A DNA stretch of 64,000 nucleotides from Saprospiraceae bacterium (GCA_028280415.1 JANQLV010000059.1:1-64000); one strand, 5' to 3'. Numbered from the stretch's first letter, positions 26,414-36,070 are shown. The notes: a model not told the origin generated them from the sequence alone. A program made the numbers and translations.

Positions 26414-26775
26414 TAAGTGTTTATGTTCCTTTTTGTAAGGCTTAATAATTTGATTTTGAAAGTTAAAGATAAGGATTCTATAGGTTTGAACTTGAAAACG
26501 AATTAATAGAAATTAGTTTTATCGGCTCTATTTACGATTTGCTTCGTTATTTCATCACTTCATAATCGATTTTTGCAAGGCCGGGAGATTCATTTTTGAT
26601 AAGGAACGAAACAAAAACGCTAAAAAATTATCCTTTTCATATTGGTGAAAAAAATATATCAAATCGCTTTCTGTCACAAATTATTAATATTCACATGTGA
26701 TAGATTTCATTTTGCCTTTATCTTGCCAAAAACCAACACAAAATATACATTAACCACTTTTAAACAGTAATTACC
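26414..26775. promoter_or_regulatory. Divergent intergenic region with TCACATGTGA palindrome
   Basis: Between the divergent Crp/Fnr and secreted-protein genes, TCACATGTGA (26691-26700) is a perfect 10-bp palindrome built of half-sites like those bound by Crp/Fnr proteins. It lies 76 bases before the TTG start on the plus strand. No gene is seen in the stretch. Confidence 0.3.
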
Positions 26776-28035
26776 TTGAAGCTCATAATCAACAGTATTG
26801 GTATAGTAACCAAATCGACCCTGCCCCTGATTTTCTTTTTCTCTCTTATTCTTCACGTTCAAGTCTTCGCCAATCCTACTACTACGAAAACTTCTGTACC
26901 CTTTTTCTCTGTAGAACTGGATTTGGAATACGATCAGGCAATGCTTAAAAAGAACAGGTATTGCACGAGTCAGACTTGCATTGAAAAGTTTTATACTAAA
27001 CTTGAAGAAACAAACTATAATCTTCTCCTGAACAAATTTTTGACTTATAAAGATGAACTCAAACTCAATGATTGGTTCTTTTACAATTTAGTAGAAAAAA
27101 GTGTAAAGGAGATTTACCCTAAAAAAAACAGCATATATCGAACTTTGGTTACCTGGTTTTTTATGACCAAAGCCGGTTATGATACGAGATTGTATACGGC
27201 TCAAAATAAATATTTTTTTCTTTTTGTGAGGACAAATGATGAAGTATATGAAATGCCTTTTGTAAAGGTCGATGGTGATTTTTTTCTCGATCTTACGAGT
27301 ATTTATTATTCTGCAAAAACCAAGGGTTTACTTTTGGAAATGCAAAAATTCCAGCCAGGGGCTTTGAACGAAAGAATGTTTTCCTTAAAAATTTCCAGCT
27401 ATCCGAACATACCGCCGATGACTGTGGAAAAGGAGTTTCGTTTTGTGCATATGGAGAAGGAAATTAAACTGGAAATCCAGATCGATACTTTAAGCAATCA
27501 GCTGTTGAGTAATTATCCTTTTGTAAAGACCTTAAACTATATCCATATGCCTTTCAGGGAAACGACTAAAAAGTCCTTGATTAAAGCACTTAAGCCTCAT
27601 CTGAAAGGGCTTGAGCTGGAAGACCAAATGAGCCTCCTGGTTTCGTTTACCCGCAAAGCTTTTGAATACCAAAATGATCAAATCAATATGTTGAGAGATA
27701 TGCCTTTAACGGCAGAGGAAGCTTTGCTGGCAACTGAAACAGATTTTGAAGATCGCGTTTCCATTATGTATCAACTCTTAAAAGAAATAACCGATTTTAA
27801 CTTCGTGGTCATTCAGTATGTTTATGATGATATCGTGACCATTGGAGTCGAATTGCCCGAAGTTTATGGAAAACCCTTTAGCTATGAAGGCATTAGTTAT
27901 ACGATCTGTGATCCGACGATGCCGGCCAATACCGGGAAATTAGGTGTTTATCCGATTAACCTTGACAAAGATTTTGAAATTCTGGAGGAGGTTCAACAAA
28001 CCACAGAAGTTGGTTTTTTAATTGACAAAGAATAG
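26776..28035 (+). CDS. Secreted protein, possible degenerate transglutaminase-like fold
   Basis: The only start that gives a signal peptide is a TTG (the leader reads KLIINSIGIVTKSTLPLIFF...LHVQVFANP), since an in-frame stop lies five codons upstream and the next ATG is inside the mature part. The mature protein is about 390 residues. Late segments (LTAEEALLATETDFEDRVSI, YVYDDIVTIGVELP, ISYTICDPTMPANTGKLG) resemble the Cys-His-Asp region of bacterial transglutaminase-like proteins, but the usual catalytic Cys of GDCxDK is replaced (TDFED). It may be a non-catalytic member. Convergent with the downstream hydrolase. Confidence 0.6.
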   Translation: MKLIINSIGIVTKSTLPLIFFFSLILHVQVFANPTTTKTSVPFFSVELDLEYDQAMLKKNRYCTSQTCIEKFYTKLEETNYNLLLNKFLTYKDELKLNDWFFYNLVEKSVKEIYPKKNSIYRTLVTWFFMTKAGYDTRLYTAQNKYFFLFVRTNDEVYEMPFVKVDGDFFLDLTSIYYSAKTKGLLLEMQKFQPGALNERMFSLKISSYPNIPPMTVEKEFRFVHMEKEIKLEIQIDTLSNQLLSNYPFVKTLNYIHMPFRETTKKSLIKALKPHLKGLELEDQMSLLVSFTRKAFEYQNDQINMLRDMPLTAEEALLATETDFEDRVSIMYQLLKEITDFNFVVIQYVYDDIVTIGVELPEVYGKPFSYEGISYTICDPTMPANTGKLGVYPINLDKDFEILEEVQQTTEVGFLIDKE

Positions 28036-28050
28036 TGTCAGGGTTATTTT

Positions 28051-28080
28051 CCCCCATCTTTATTTTTGTAAAGGTGGGGG
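28051..28080 (+). terminator. Stem-loop after the secreted protein gene
   Basis: CCCCCATCTTTA and TAAAGGTGGGGG pair over 12 bp (one G-T) around a 6-base loop, starting 16 bases after the stop codon. No T-run follows, but the stability and position suit a transcript end or an RNA protector. Confidence 0.5.
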
Positions 28081-28167
28081 AGTGGTGGTTCGCTAAAGAG
28101 AACAGTTGAAATTTTTAAAGAATATCACAAAGTTGGGGGCACTCATATTTTAATCATTTAAACAAAG

Positions 28168-28206
28168 TTCCAAAGGCTTATGGTTTTCAATCATAAGCCT
28201 TTGGAA
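28168..28206. terminator. Probable bidirectional terminator between convergent genes
   Basis: TTCCAAAGGCTTATG and its exact reverse complement form a 15-bp stem around a 9-base loop, with A/T-rich flanks. It lies between the convergent genes ending at 28035 and 28384. The rest of the gap 28036-28383 shows no gene. Confidence 0.5.
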
Positions 28207-28383
28207 AATCACATATTCAAAGGAAGAGCTAAAGCAATTTGCGATCAGTTTTTAAAGCTTCAATAAGCAATTAATAGATTCTGACCATATCCGACTGCTT
28301 CAGTTAAGGAGCGAGGTTCACAGTTCTTTCAGGATATTTTCTCGAATCATTTATTTTGTTCCTCCAAGAAATAATTCAGCTGG

Positions 28384-29403
28384 TTATTTCAGGTAATTAT
28401 CAAAAAATGCTAACATCTTTTCGGGGTATAAACCGAAGTAATTGTAGCCATCAAATCGACGATTTGTTCCTTTAATCCAGAATAATTCCTTTTCCTTTGA
28501 GCTGATATTATCAAAGATCTCCTGTGCATCTTTAGGATTATCTGTCCAGATATCATCAAAAACCTCAGCCATGAAATAGGGTACTTTTACTGCATGAGCA
28601 TAATTCTGAGGATGCATTTCTCCATTTGTAAAACCTCCTAGTTTGAGCTGTTCTAAATCCATCAATTCCATATAACTATCTACCCCTAAAAGTCCGGCAA
28701 ATGAATTCATCAAGGCAGTCATGGAAACTGTCATTGGTCCGAAAAAACAAAGTATATCTTCGAACAGTTCGGGATGACGATACATTGCTTCATAAGCGGC
28801 GTTCCCACCGGTACAGCGATTATATAAACCGACTTTCATCTTAGCTAGCTTTGGGTGATGCTTCACATAAAGTTGAGCGCCAACCACATCTCTCCATTCG
28901 TATCTACCGATCCCACAAATGCCTCCGTTGGCAGTTCCACTGTTACCATGATTGCGCAAATCATAGGCAAGGATATTATATCCAGCTCTTGAAAGATGTC
29001 CCATATGTGCAACGAAGTCAATTTCAAGAGTATCAACAGCAGAGAAGGGTTCCCCCAAATGGCCCGAGAATCCCGACCGGCTCATAGGCATTGGGTGATT
29101 GATAATGATTAATTTGTTAGATTCTCCCTGGACCGAAGGGATATACCAGCCTTCGAGTGGCGTTCCGTCACTTGAAGGGAAATAGACATCCTCCCATTGT
29201 TCCATGCCCCCGTCAGCAGGAGTTTTATGTACTGGGGTTCTAAACATTGGGCGAACAGCAAATTCTGCTAAATACCTGACTGTTGCATAATCTTGCTCTG
29301 AAATAGTTTTTTGTTGTTCAACTGCTTTTTTATACGATTCCTCACCCATTCTGCCTTTTAAGGTGTTGTCCAGGCTATAGCTTAATGTTTTTTCAAATGC
29401 CAT
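28384..29403 (-). CDS. Alpha/beta hydrolase with Cys at the nucleophile elbow (DLH-like), copy 1
   Basis: A 339-residue cytoplasmic protein; I chose the start MAFEKTLS and not the ATG 11 codons earlier. The fold is seen in KLIIINHPMP, YNILAYDLRNHGNSG and YFMAEVFDDIW. At the elbow, where G-x-S-x-G is expected, it reads YNRCTGGNAAY, giving Cys as the possible nucleophile, as in dienelactone hydrolases. No His is visible after the acid region, so the normal triad is incomplete. The C-terminus (FDGYNYFGLYPEKMLAFFDNYL) is shared with the paralog at 36210-37094. An AraC regulator gene is directly upstream on the same strand. Substrate unknown. Confidence 0.8.
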   Translation of the reverse strand: MAFEKTLSYSLDNTLKGRMGEESYKKAVEQQKTISEQDYATVRYLAEFAVRPMFRTPVHKTPADGGMEQWEDVYFPSSDGTPLEGWYIPSVQGESNKLIIINHPMPMSRSGFSGHLGEPFSAVDTLEIDFVAHMGHLSRAGYNILAYDLRNHGNSGTANGGICGIGRYEWRDVVGAQLYVKHHPKLAKMKVGLYNRCTGGNAAYEAMYRHPELFEDILCFFGPMTVSMTALMNSFAGLLGVDSYMELMDLEQLKLGGFTNGEMHPQNYAHAVKVPYFMAEVFDDIWTDNPKDAQEIFDNISSKEKELFWIKGTNRRFDGYNYFGLYPEKMLAFFDNYLK

Positions 29404-29493
29404 GATAAATTTTTTAAATGAAATTAGATGCTGCAAATTTCACTTATAGACCTCTGAACCTATGAAGACAAATAAAGGAATAACGGATACAAA

Positions 29494-30357
29494 TTACAGG
29501 CTGCGGAAATTCGAGGGCGTTGTCCCCGTAATTTTTCGGAAAAGGCGTGAAAAGTAATTGGGATATTCGAATCCTAATTGGTAGGCAACTTCTGAAACGG
29601 TAAAATCGCTATTTGTTAATAATGATTTTGCAGAAATGATAATTTGCTGATGAATATGTTCCAATGCTGTTTTTCCAGTATGAAATTTGACTAGATCACT
29701 CAAGTAATTGGAAGTGACATTGAGTTCCTGGGCAAAGTATTGGACCGAAGGTTGTTTGATGTTTTTTCCGGAATTCCAGGTGTAATAAGCATCTAAATGA
29801 GAAAAAAAGTCATTCACTAATTTCCCGTACTGTTCTTTTCGCTCGCCAAATTGCCTTTTGTAGAACTGTGCAATATGCGCAAACATCAGATTGCAATAGG
29901 CCACTAAAATATCAATGGAAAAATTTTCACTTTGATATTCGTTCATTGCGGCCTTAAACATTTGAGAAATAGTAGTTTCTTCTTCTCCTTTTAAGTGAAG
30001 TGCCTCGTGTAATCCATAGCTTAAAAAGGAGTATTTCAAGTGTTGGTTGTTAGAAATTAAATCTTCGGTCAAATTGATATAATATCCTTTCCAGGGGGTA
30101 TTCGTATGCCATTCGATAGCTTGATTGGGACTTGAAAAATACATATATCCCTTGTCATCATTTTTTTCTAATCCATATTTGATTGATATTCTATAAAAAT
30201 TAGGATACACTTTTGGGGATGAAAGCAAAAAATCTTTAGAATATTCTCCAATTTCTATTAACTCATGCCTTGGCGGTTTTGTATTGGTATATTGATTAAA
30301 TGACCTGAGAGTATTGAATCTCACTGTATTTACTGGTTTATTGTTTTTCACTTTCAA
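29494..30357 (-). CDS. AraC-family transcriptional regulator
   Basis: The last 100 residues carry the two HTH motifs (VQYFAQELNVTSNYLSDLVKFHTGKTALEHIHQQII and SDFTVSEVAYQLGFEYPNYFSRLFRKITGTTPSNFR). The N-terminal 170 residues form a cupin-like effector region of the kind typical in this family. At 287 residues it is full length. It is 90 bp upstream of the Cys-type hydrolase gene on the same strand, so it probably regulates that gene. Confidence 0.92.
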   Translation of the reverse strand: MKVKNNKPVNTVRFNTLRSFNQYTNTKPPRHELIEIGEYSKDFLLSSPKVYPNFYRISIKYGLEKNDDKGYMYFSSPNQAIEWHTNTPWKGYYINLTEDLISNNQHLKYSFLSYGLHEALHLKGEEETTISQMFKAAMNEYQSENFSIDILVAYCNLMFAHIAQFYKRQFGERKEQYGKLVNDFFSHLDAYYTWNSGKNIKQPSVQYFAQELNVTSNYLSDLVKFHTGKTALEHIHQQIIISAKSLLTNSDFTVSEVAYQLGFEYPNYFSRLFRKITGTTPSNFRSL

Positions 30358-30483
30358 AAGATTTTGGTCCTAGCTGATTCGTTGGTCGATCTGTTATTGT
30401 TTCTGTTGGTACGGAAAGGCTCTTGTATACGGCAAGCTGCCTATCGATAGCGTGAGCGGCCTACATTTTATTGTACGCTGCTT

Positions 30484-31101
30484 TTAATTGATATTATTTT
30501 TTTTGATAAACTTATCTGTATAAAATTCATGTGTCAGACTAATCAGAACAGCAGTTAAATCTATGGCCCCTGCCTCTCCACCAATATTAACATTAAGCTG
30601 ATTGGGGCATTCAAAAATAAAGTCTCCCGTTTTTAAATCATATAACCTGAAATTTGAAGATCCGAATGTATATACATTCATGGCTTTTATGTTGAATGCT
30701 ATGGGGATTAATATCAGGTCAGAATTGTTCAATTCTTCCCTTAGAAAATCAATTTCTGATTCAGACAGTATGGTATTCAAATTGGGAAAGGTCTTTAATT
30801 CTTTCTTTTTATACTTCTTGGAAATAATCTTATTCAAAATGTCCGACATATCCTTATTGGATTCTATTATTTCTCTGGTCATGGAAGGTGAAATCAATTC
30901 AAGTTTTTGCAAGTTATCATTAAATATACTGCTTAGAAGAGAGTCGCTCATTAAATCCCTTTCGTTATAAATTGGAATCAATGATAATGTTTTTGATTCT
31001 TTATCAAACTGGTAATTCTTATTATAATATTTCTTTTGTCCGAAGGCAGAATTAAGGATTAATAATCCCAGTGTTATCATTAAGGTTAACTTCATTTTCA
31101 T
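30484..31101 (-). CDS. Secreted hypothetical protein
   Basis: The signal peptide (MKMKLTLMITLGLLILNSAFGQ) is followed by about 180 residues with no Cys. A central segment (DLILIPIAFNIKAMNVYTFGSSNFRLYDLKTGDFIFECPNQLN) has the look of a small beta domain. I recognise no family. Its role and partner are unknown; the neighbours are regulatory and metabolic genes. Confidence 0.6.
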   Translation of the reverse strand: MKMKLTLMITLGLLILNSAFGQKKYYNKNYQFDKESKTLSLIPIYNERDLMSDSLLSSIFNDNLQKLELISPSMTREIIESNKDMSDILNKIISKKYKKKELKTFPNLNTILSESEIDFLREELNNSDLILIPIAFNIKAMNVYTFGSSNFRLYDLKTGDFIFECPNQLNVNIGGEAGAIDLTAVLISLTHEFYTDKFIKKNNIN

Positions 31102-31212
31102 ATTAAATTAATTTTAAGGCTTAAATGCTGTATTAGCTTGGGTAGAATGCTTCAGTAAATGTTGAGTATAAAGAACGGTTTAATATCATTTGTAAATGCT
31201 TAGCCACTGTTT

Positions 31213-31767
31213 TTATTCCTTTTTTATTTCATAACACAATTCAACCATTCCGTCTTTAAAGGCTGTTACGTCCTTTAAATGTAGTAACTGCTCCTTTCCT
31301 ATATAATCAAAGAAAAGTGTCCCGGCCCCTAAAAGTATGGGAAGGATTGCAATGTTGATTTCATCGGCTAATCCTAGTCGCAGGAATTCTTTCGTAAGCA
31401 TGGCTCCGCCAACCATCCAAATGTTCGCATAACCCGGCCTTAACTGCTTATTGACAATTTCAGTCAGATCGCCCGACAGGAATTGCACCGTCTTTTTGTC
31501 CGATTTAAGGTCTCTGTTGGTCAATACGAAAACAGGAACATCTCCATAGGGCCAACCGAGCTCAATGGCCTGTTCGTATGTCCGGGAACCCATAATATAA
31601 CAATCAATAGATGCCAGGAAATCGGCAATGTATTCCTTGGTCAGTTCAATTCCTTTATCGTATGTATCTGTCGAATGCATCCAGGAAACACTTCCGTCTT
31701 TTTTGGCGATAAAACCATCAAGACTGGAAACCATATGAATTGTAACTCTTGAATTTTCAGTTTTCAT
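31213..31767 (-). CDS. Dihydrofolate-reductase/RibD-like reductase
   Basis: A 184-residue cytoplasmic protein with the DHFR-like fold: MVSSLDGFIAKKDGSVSWMHS, DCYIMGSRTYEQAIELGWPYGDVPVFVLTN, ANIWMVGGAMLTKEFLRLGLADEINIAILPILLGAGTLFF. This is the RibD C-terminal/DHFR-like family, NADPH-binding reductases often linked to pteridine or riboflavin chemistry or resistance. It is compact and complete. The specific substrate cannot be named. Confidence 0.88.
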   Translation of the reverse strand: MKTENSRVTIHMVSSLDGFIAKKDGSVSWMHSTDTYDKGIELTKEYIADFLASIDCYIMGSRTYEQAIELGWPYGDVPVFVLTNRDLKSDKKTVQFLSGDLTEIVNKQLRPGYANIWMVGGAMLTKEFLRLGLADEINIAILPILLGAGTLFFDYIGKEQLLHLKDVTAFKDGMVELCYEIKKE

Positions 31768-31805
31768 TTCTCAAATTATGGCTAAGGTTCTATATAAACA
31801 GCTTT

Positions 31806-33143
31806 TTATGGCAGTTCGGGATTTGTTGCGAATGTTTTATCGCTTGTTGCAGTCCCATAAAACTCATTAAAAATTAAGCAGGCAGTAAGATCTCCGGTTA
31901 CATTAACGGCCGTTCTAAACATTCCCAGGATACGGTCTATACCAATAATAATAATAAGGCCATCCACCGGAATTCCTGCACTTTGTAATACCGATGCAAG
32001 AATGATCACCCCACCTCCCGGAATAGCAGGGGTTCCTATGGAAGCGGCCACCACAGTAAAGGTAATTAATAGCAGATTCATTATGGTCAATTCTATGCCA
32101 TAAGCTTGTGCCATAAATAAAGTGGTTACGCATTGAAATAATGCCGTTCCATCCATATTAATCGTAGCTCCGACCGGGATAACAAAATCACTTATATTGG
32201 AGGACACCCCTAATTCTTCATCTGCTGTTTTCATGGAAAGGGGCATGACGGCTGCGGAACTGGCGGTAGAAAATGCCAATAGTTGTGGTTCCCTGATCGC
32301 CTTTAAGAACTTGAAGGGATTTTTCTTGGTAACTACCAGCGTCAAGGCTAAATAGAAGATCACCAATAGGATCAGGCCCAGTATGACTACAACCATGTAA
32401 TAACCCAAACCAAGGAATACTTCCACACTTGTCCTGGATAACAGGGCTGCTATTAAGCCAAATACGGCATAGGGCACCAGCATCATGGCCCATGATACTA
32501 CGATCATACATATTTTCTGAACGGCTTCTGAAAAACGAATAATAGGCCTTGCCGTTTCTTGATGGAGTTGGGTAATGGCCACACCAATTATGATGGTAAA
32601 AATCACAACGCCCAACATTTCTCCCATTAAGATGGATTCGAGGGGATTATTGGGGATCAGGTTCGATATAGCGTTTGGAATATTCTCAATAAGGTTGGTT
32701 TGTGCATTGGGTTCTATCTGGTTTTCACCGCTATTTGGAAATCCGCCAAGCGTAAAAATATATTGTCCGGGTTTCAACACCAGTGTTACAACCAGACCTA
32801 TCATAATGGCAATAGCCGTAGTAAAAACGAAATAGAGCAATAGCCGCAGACCGAATGTTTTAAGTTTCTCCGAGGTGTTACTCACAATTCCCGTAATGAT
32901 TGATGTAAAGATCAATGGGATCATGATCATTTGAACCAGCCTCATGAAAATTTGCCCCGGCAGGTCAAGCCAGTCTGCCAGCCGTAAACTAATATTTTCT
33001 GAAAGTAAGCCTGTAGAGGGATTAAGTAAAACTCCCAGTCCCGCCCCTAAAATGAGTCCAATAATTACTTTAAGCCATAATCGGCCTTTTATAAGACGTT
33101 CTAAATGAACCGATAAACGATTAAGAGGTCTGAATTCTATCAT
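31806..33143 (-). CDS. Dicarboxylate/glutamate:cation symporter (DAACS family)
   Basis: A 445-residue inner-membrane transporter with eight helices and two re-entrant loops. Re-entrant loop 1 is seen in AFSTASSAAVMPLSMKTADE, the NMDGT motif in VGATINMDGTALFQ, and loop 2 in ASIGTPAIPGGGVIILASVL. These are substrate- and sodium-binding parts of the GltP/DctA family. Substrate is likely acidic amino acids or C4-dicarboxylates. No regulator or enzyme partner is directly adjacent. Confidence 0.93.
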   Translation of the reverse strand: MIEFRPLNRLSVHLERLIKGRLWLKVIIGLILGAGLGVLLNPSTGLLSENISLRLADWLDLPGQIFMRLVQMIMIPLIFTSIITGIVSNTSEKLKTFGLRLLLYFVFTTAIAIMIGLVVTLVLKPGQYIFTLGGFPNSGENQIEPNAQTNLIENIPNAISNLIPNNPLESILMGEMLGVVIFTIIIGVAITQLHQETARPIIRFSEAVQKICMIVVSWAMMLVPYAVFGLIAALLSRTSVEVFLGLGYYMVVVILGLILLVIFYLALTLVVTKKNPFKFLKAIREPQLLAFSTASSAAVMPLSMKTADEELGVSSNISDFVIPVGATINMDGTALFQCVTTLFMAQAYGIELTIMNLLLITFTVVAASIGTPAIPGGGVIILASVLQSAGIPVDGLIIIIGIDRILGMFRTAVNVTGDLTACLIFNEFYGTATSDKTFATNPELP

Positions 33144-33196
33144 AGTGTTCTTAATGTTTGCAATGCCAGGTGCAAACGAAGTTTAGGCATATCGTC

Positions 33197-33406
33197 TCAC
33201 TTGTCCTTTTGTACATTTTTGCGGGGAGCTGTTTTCTTTATACCTATTATAACCATTAAAAGACCGACTAACATTAGTAAAAATTTTCCCACAATAAATC
33301 CTTTCCCGTATTCAGAAAGAACTTCGTAATCAGAGATATATGGAATAATAGAAAGAAGAGAAAAAAGCATAAATAATATTCCAACAAAAAGTAATGTTTT
33401 TCTCAT
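33197..33406 (-). CDS. Small membrane protein
   Basis: With start MRKTLLFVGILFMLFS the protein is 69 residues with two hydrophobic segments (LLFVGILFMLFSLLSIIP and FIVGKFLLMLVGLLMVIIGI) and a basic tail. An ATG 15 codons earlier would place a polar leader before the first helix. Its neighbour upstream is a Bor-like lipoprotein gene on the same strand, 52 bp apart. Function unknown. Confidence 0.5.
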   Translation of the reverse strand: MRKTLLFVGILFMLFSLLSIIPYISDYEVLSEYGKGFIVGKFLLMLVGLLMVIIGIKKTAPRKNVQKDK

Positions 33407-33458
33407 ATGGAAAGAATTATATTTGGAGCGCCAAAAACAATAGCGCTCCAAAATTATT

Positions 33459-33749
33459 TTATTTTGTTACTACTGTAGTTGTTGGAGTATAAATTCCCAA
33501 TGTTATAGCATTAAGAAGCCCGTCTACAAAGGTGTGTTCAATTTTGACCGAGTAATTTTCACTGTCTCCAGCCATCTCTATTGGATTTGAAATATTAACC
33601 GGAGCAAGACCGTAGATTAAGTAGTGGTTTCTATTTTTTACTTCTACTCCGGACTGTGGTCCTTTACCTACGTTATAAGTATAAGTATAGCAAGACGATA
33701 CAGTCATAATCATAAAAAGGAACAAGGCATTAAAGATTACTTTTTTCAT
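33459..33749 (-). CDS. Bor-like lipoprotein (second copy)
   Basis: A 96-residue lipoprotein (lipobox MTVSSC). The C-terminal FVDGLLNAITLGIYTPTTTVV and the mid-part NHYLIYGLAPVN follow the Bor pattern more closely than the copy at 4134-4454. Known Bor proteins sit in the outer membrane; here the job is unknown. It is upstream of a small membrane protein on the same strand. Confidence 0.75.
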   Translation of the reverse strand: MKKVIFNALFLFMIMTVSSCYTYTYNVGKGPQSGVEVKNRNHYLIYGLAPVNISNPIEMAGDSENYSVKIEHTFVDGLLNAITLGIYTPTTTVVTK

Positions 33750-34130
33750 ATACGAAATATTTTGTATTCCTACTCGTATGGCTTTTCGGTTTCGCCCCGT
33801 TTTTAAAGTGGTTTCTGGCCTCCACTATGTTTATTTTTAATAAGATATTTTCTGCTACACGGGGTCAACCCTTTAAAAACCGGTATGGATATTTATCCAC
33901 ATCTTTTGAGATCAAATTAAACAATTTTCATTCGTATTTATATTGTTATTGGTTGAATTTAATTAAAAATAATGGGTTTTACTGGTAAAGAATTATTATG
34001 ACTCTGAAATTGATTCTATATGTCTGATTTAGTCAAACCAGCCAAAAGTTATCAATTATAGGTTTATTGTGTCTACAACGATAACCAGGGATATGATTTA
34101 TCGACCTCTTGCAATTTGCTATAAGCAGCC
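33750..34130. other. Intergenic stretch without visible gene
   Basis: AT-rich DNA between the Bor-like lipoprotein and ldhA genes (both minus strand). It contains no reading frame I can support and no strong hairpin. Confidence 0.4.
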
Positions 34131-35120
34131 TCATATAAGTTTGTTGTGCAGTGTTTCTCCTTTTTCAAAAGCAGCTATATTTTCTAAGGTGATCGTTGTA
34201 ATTTCTTTCATGGCTTCCTTTGTAAAATATGCTTGATGGGCGGTGATTAAAACATTGGGGAAGCTATTGAGTTTTAGAATAAAATCATCCTGAATAATGC
34301 TTTCCGATAAATCTTTATAAAAGAGGTTTTCTTCTTGCTCATAGACATCAATTCCCAGAAATCCGATTTTCTTATTCGTCAAACCTTCAATCACATCTGC
34401 TGTATTGATTAAAGCACCTCTGCTGGTATTAATAATCATAACACCGTCTTTCATCAAACCTATTGATTCTTTATTGATAATATGTTTTGTTTCAGGGATT
34501 AGGGGACAATGCAAGGATATTATATGCGATTGCTTAAATAAATTACTTAAGGTCTCATACTTCACCCCCAGTTTGATTAATTCATCAGATTCGTGTGGAT
34601 CGCTTACTATTATTTTGCATCCAAACCCATGAAGTATTCGACAGAACGCGATCCCTATTTTACCAGCGCCAATGACCCCGACCGTTTTTTTATAAAGGTT
34701 AAATCCAATAAGTTTATTTAAGGAGAAGTTCCCTTCCCGTATTCTATTATAAGCTTTGTGCGTTTTTCTGTTTAAGGTTAAAATTAATGCCAGTGAATGT
34801 TCTGCAATTGCTTCCGGAGAATAAGCGGGAACTCTGACAACCTGAATCCCATTTCTTTTAGCGGAATCCAAATCAACATTATTAAAACCTGCACAGCGCA
34901 AAGCAATTAGCTTTACACCATTTTGACGTATTTTGATAATGCATGTATCATCAACTTTGTCATTGACAAAGATACATACCACATCAAATCCTTCGGTTAA
35001 ATTAACGGTATGGATACTCAGGGAAGCTTCAAAAAAAGTAATATCAAGTCCTTGTTGTACATTATATCTTTCAAAATATTCCTGATCGTATGGCTTCGTA
35101 CTAAACAATGCTATTTTCAT
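34131..35120 (-). CDS. ldhA: D-lactate dehydrogenase (2-hydroxyacid dehydrogenase)
   Basis: A cytoplasmic NAD-dependent enzyme that reduces pyruvate to D-lactate. MKIALFSTKPYDQEYFE matches the start of the LdhA group. VGVIGAGKIGIAFCRIL is the NAD-binding Rossmann loop. The catalytic Arg is in INTSRGALINTADV, the Glu in FLGIDVYEQEENLF and the His in LITAHQAYFTKEA. At 329 residues it is full length. The gene stands alone, with no visible regulator. Confidence 0.92.
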   Translation of the reverse strand: MKIALFSTKPYDQEYFERYNVQQGLDITFFEASLSIHTVNLTEGFDVVCIFVNDKVDDTCIIKIRQNGVKLIALRCAGFNNVDLDSAKRNGIQVVRVPAYSPEAIAEHSLALILTLNRKTHKAYNRIREGNFSLNKLIGFNLYKKTVGVIGAGKIGIAFCRILHGFGCKIIVSDPHESDELIKLGVKYETLSNLFKQSHIISLHCPLIPETKHIINKESIGLMKDGVMIINTSRGALINTADVIEGLTNKKIGFLGIDVYEQEENLFYKDLSESIIQDDFILKLNSFPNVLITAHQAYFTKEAMKEITTITLENIAAFEKGETLHNKLI

Positions 35121-35326
35121 AATTATTAATTGCCTGTTCGGGTGGCGCTCAATATAGTCAGAAGAGCTGAAGTTTTCGAATTGTACTCAAATAATGTTTG
35201 TACAATAATGCTTCTAAGGATAGAATTATTGGATCAGTACATTTTGGAAATGCCCAGCTAAATAGTCCCCGATCAGGTTTTGTATTTCACCCTCTTAGTA
35301 CGTCCGCAATTTATTACGACGTGTTT

Positions 35327-35752
35327 TTATTTTATTCTTTTCACATTGTCAATTGCAGAAACGATTTTCCAGCCACTATTGAACTTGTATAAAAAGACAT
35401 AATCAACAGCTTTAATTTTTCCTCTAAACATCTCGATTTTTGATACAGCTGCATTTTCTTCAATATCGATGAAACATATTTTGTATTTGACCTTTTCGAG
35501 ATCGGGTCTTTTTTTTCTTTGTTTGATCCAGTCATCAATGCTCTTTTCAGTAAGAGAATCCCCTTTACGTCCCAATATTTTAAAATCATGATGTATTCCC
35601 TTTTTCGCTTCTACGAAGTCCTTGCCATTGATTAAGCCTTCTATATATGAATTCTCAATCACTGACCTTATCTGCAAGCTATCGGGCTCTTGAGAGAAAA
35701 TAAAAAAAGGAATTGCCAATAGGCATGACAGGATTATTACTTTTTTGTACAT
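35327..35752 (-). CDS. NTF2-like secreted protein (putative lumazine-binding-like)
   Basis: A signal peptide (MYKKVIILSCLLAIPFFIFSQ) precedes about 120 residues of the NTF2/SnoaL-like class: IRSVIENSYIEGLINGKDFVEAKKGIHHDFKILGRKGDSL, CFIDIEENAAVSKIEMF, DYVFLYKFNSGWKIVSAI. This is the pattern of putative lumazine-binding (DUF) proteins that follow housekeeping genes in Bacteroidota. Predicted to be periplasmic. Function unknown. Confidence 0.75.
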   Translation of the reverse strand: MYKKVIILSCLLAIPFFIFSQEPDSLQIRSVIENSYIEGLINGKDFVEAKKGIHHDFKILGRKGDSLTEKSIDDWIKQRKKRPDLEKVKYKICFIDIEENAAVSKIEMFRGKIKAVDYVFLYKFNSGWKIVSAIDNVKRIK

Positions 35753-35857
35753 AGGGATACAATTTTCTTTAATGAACTAAAAATATACGAAACCTGCGTA
35801 ATATGTTTTACCATAAAGTTTAAGTGTCGATTCTCGAATTTAAGTAAATCTGTTAGT

Positions 35858-36070
35858 ATGATAAATTTATTGCGCTGTATGTTCCGGAGTATTAGACTAG
35901 TACTATGTTTTATGCTATTATTGTTGATTTCTATTAAGGGAAAGGCGACAGACAGTAGTTCTTATTTTGATAGTTTTGAACATCTTCTGACAGAGCTAGA
36001 TTCCCAACTTTCCACCCAGAAGCTGCTAGGTATTTGTTTTGATAACGTTTGGCCTATAGGACATTGTTAG
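35858..36070 (+). pseudogene. Truncated secreted protein (N-terminal piece)
   Basis: The frame starts with a signal peptide (RSIRLVLCFMLLLLISIKGKA) then DSSSYFDSFEHLLTELDSQL and ends after only 70 residues. A signal peptide with a short DSL-type helix is how many TPR-containing histidine-kinase-like proteins of this phylum start, so this may be the first part of a lost gene. No continuation is visible in other frames. Confidence is low. Confidence 0.35.

Noticed and set aside
35198-35392. Plus-strand frame of 64 codons
   Set aside because: Overlaps the end of the NTF2-like gene on the other strand and has no protein-like pattern.
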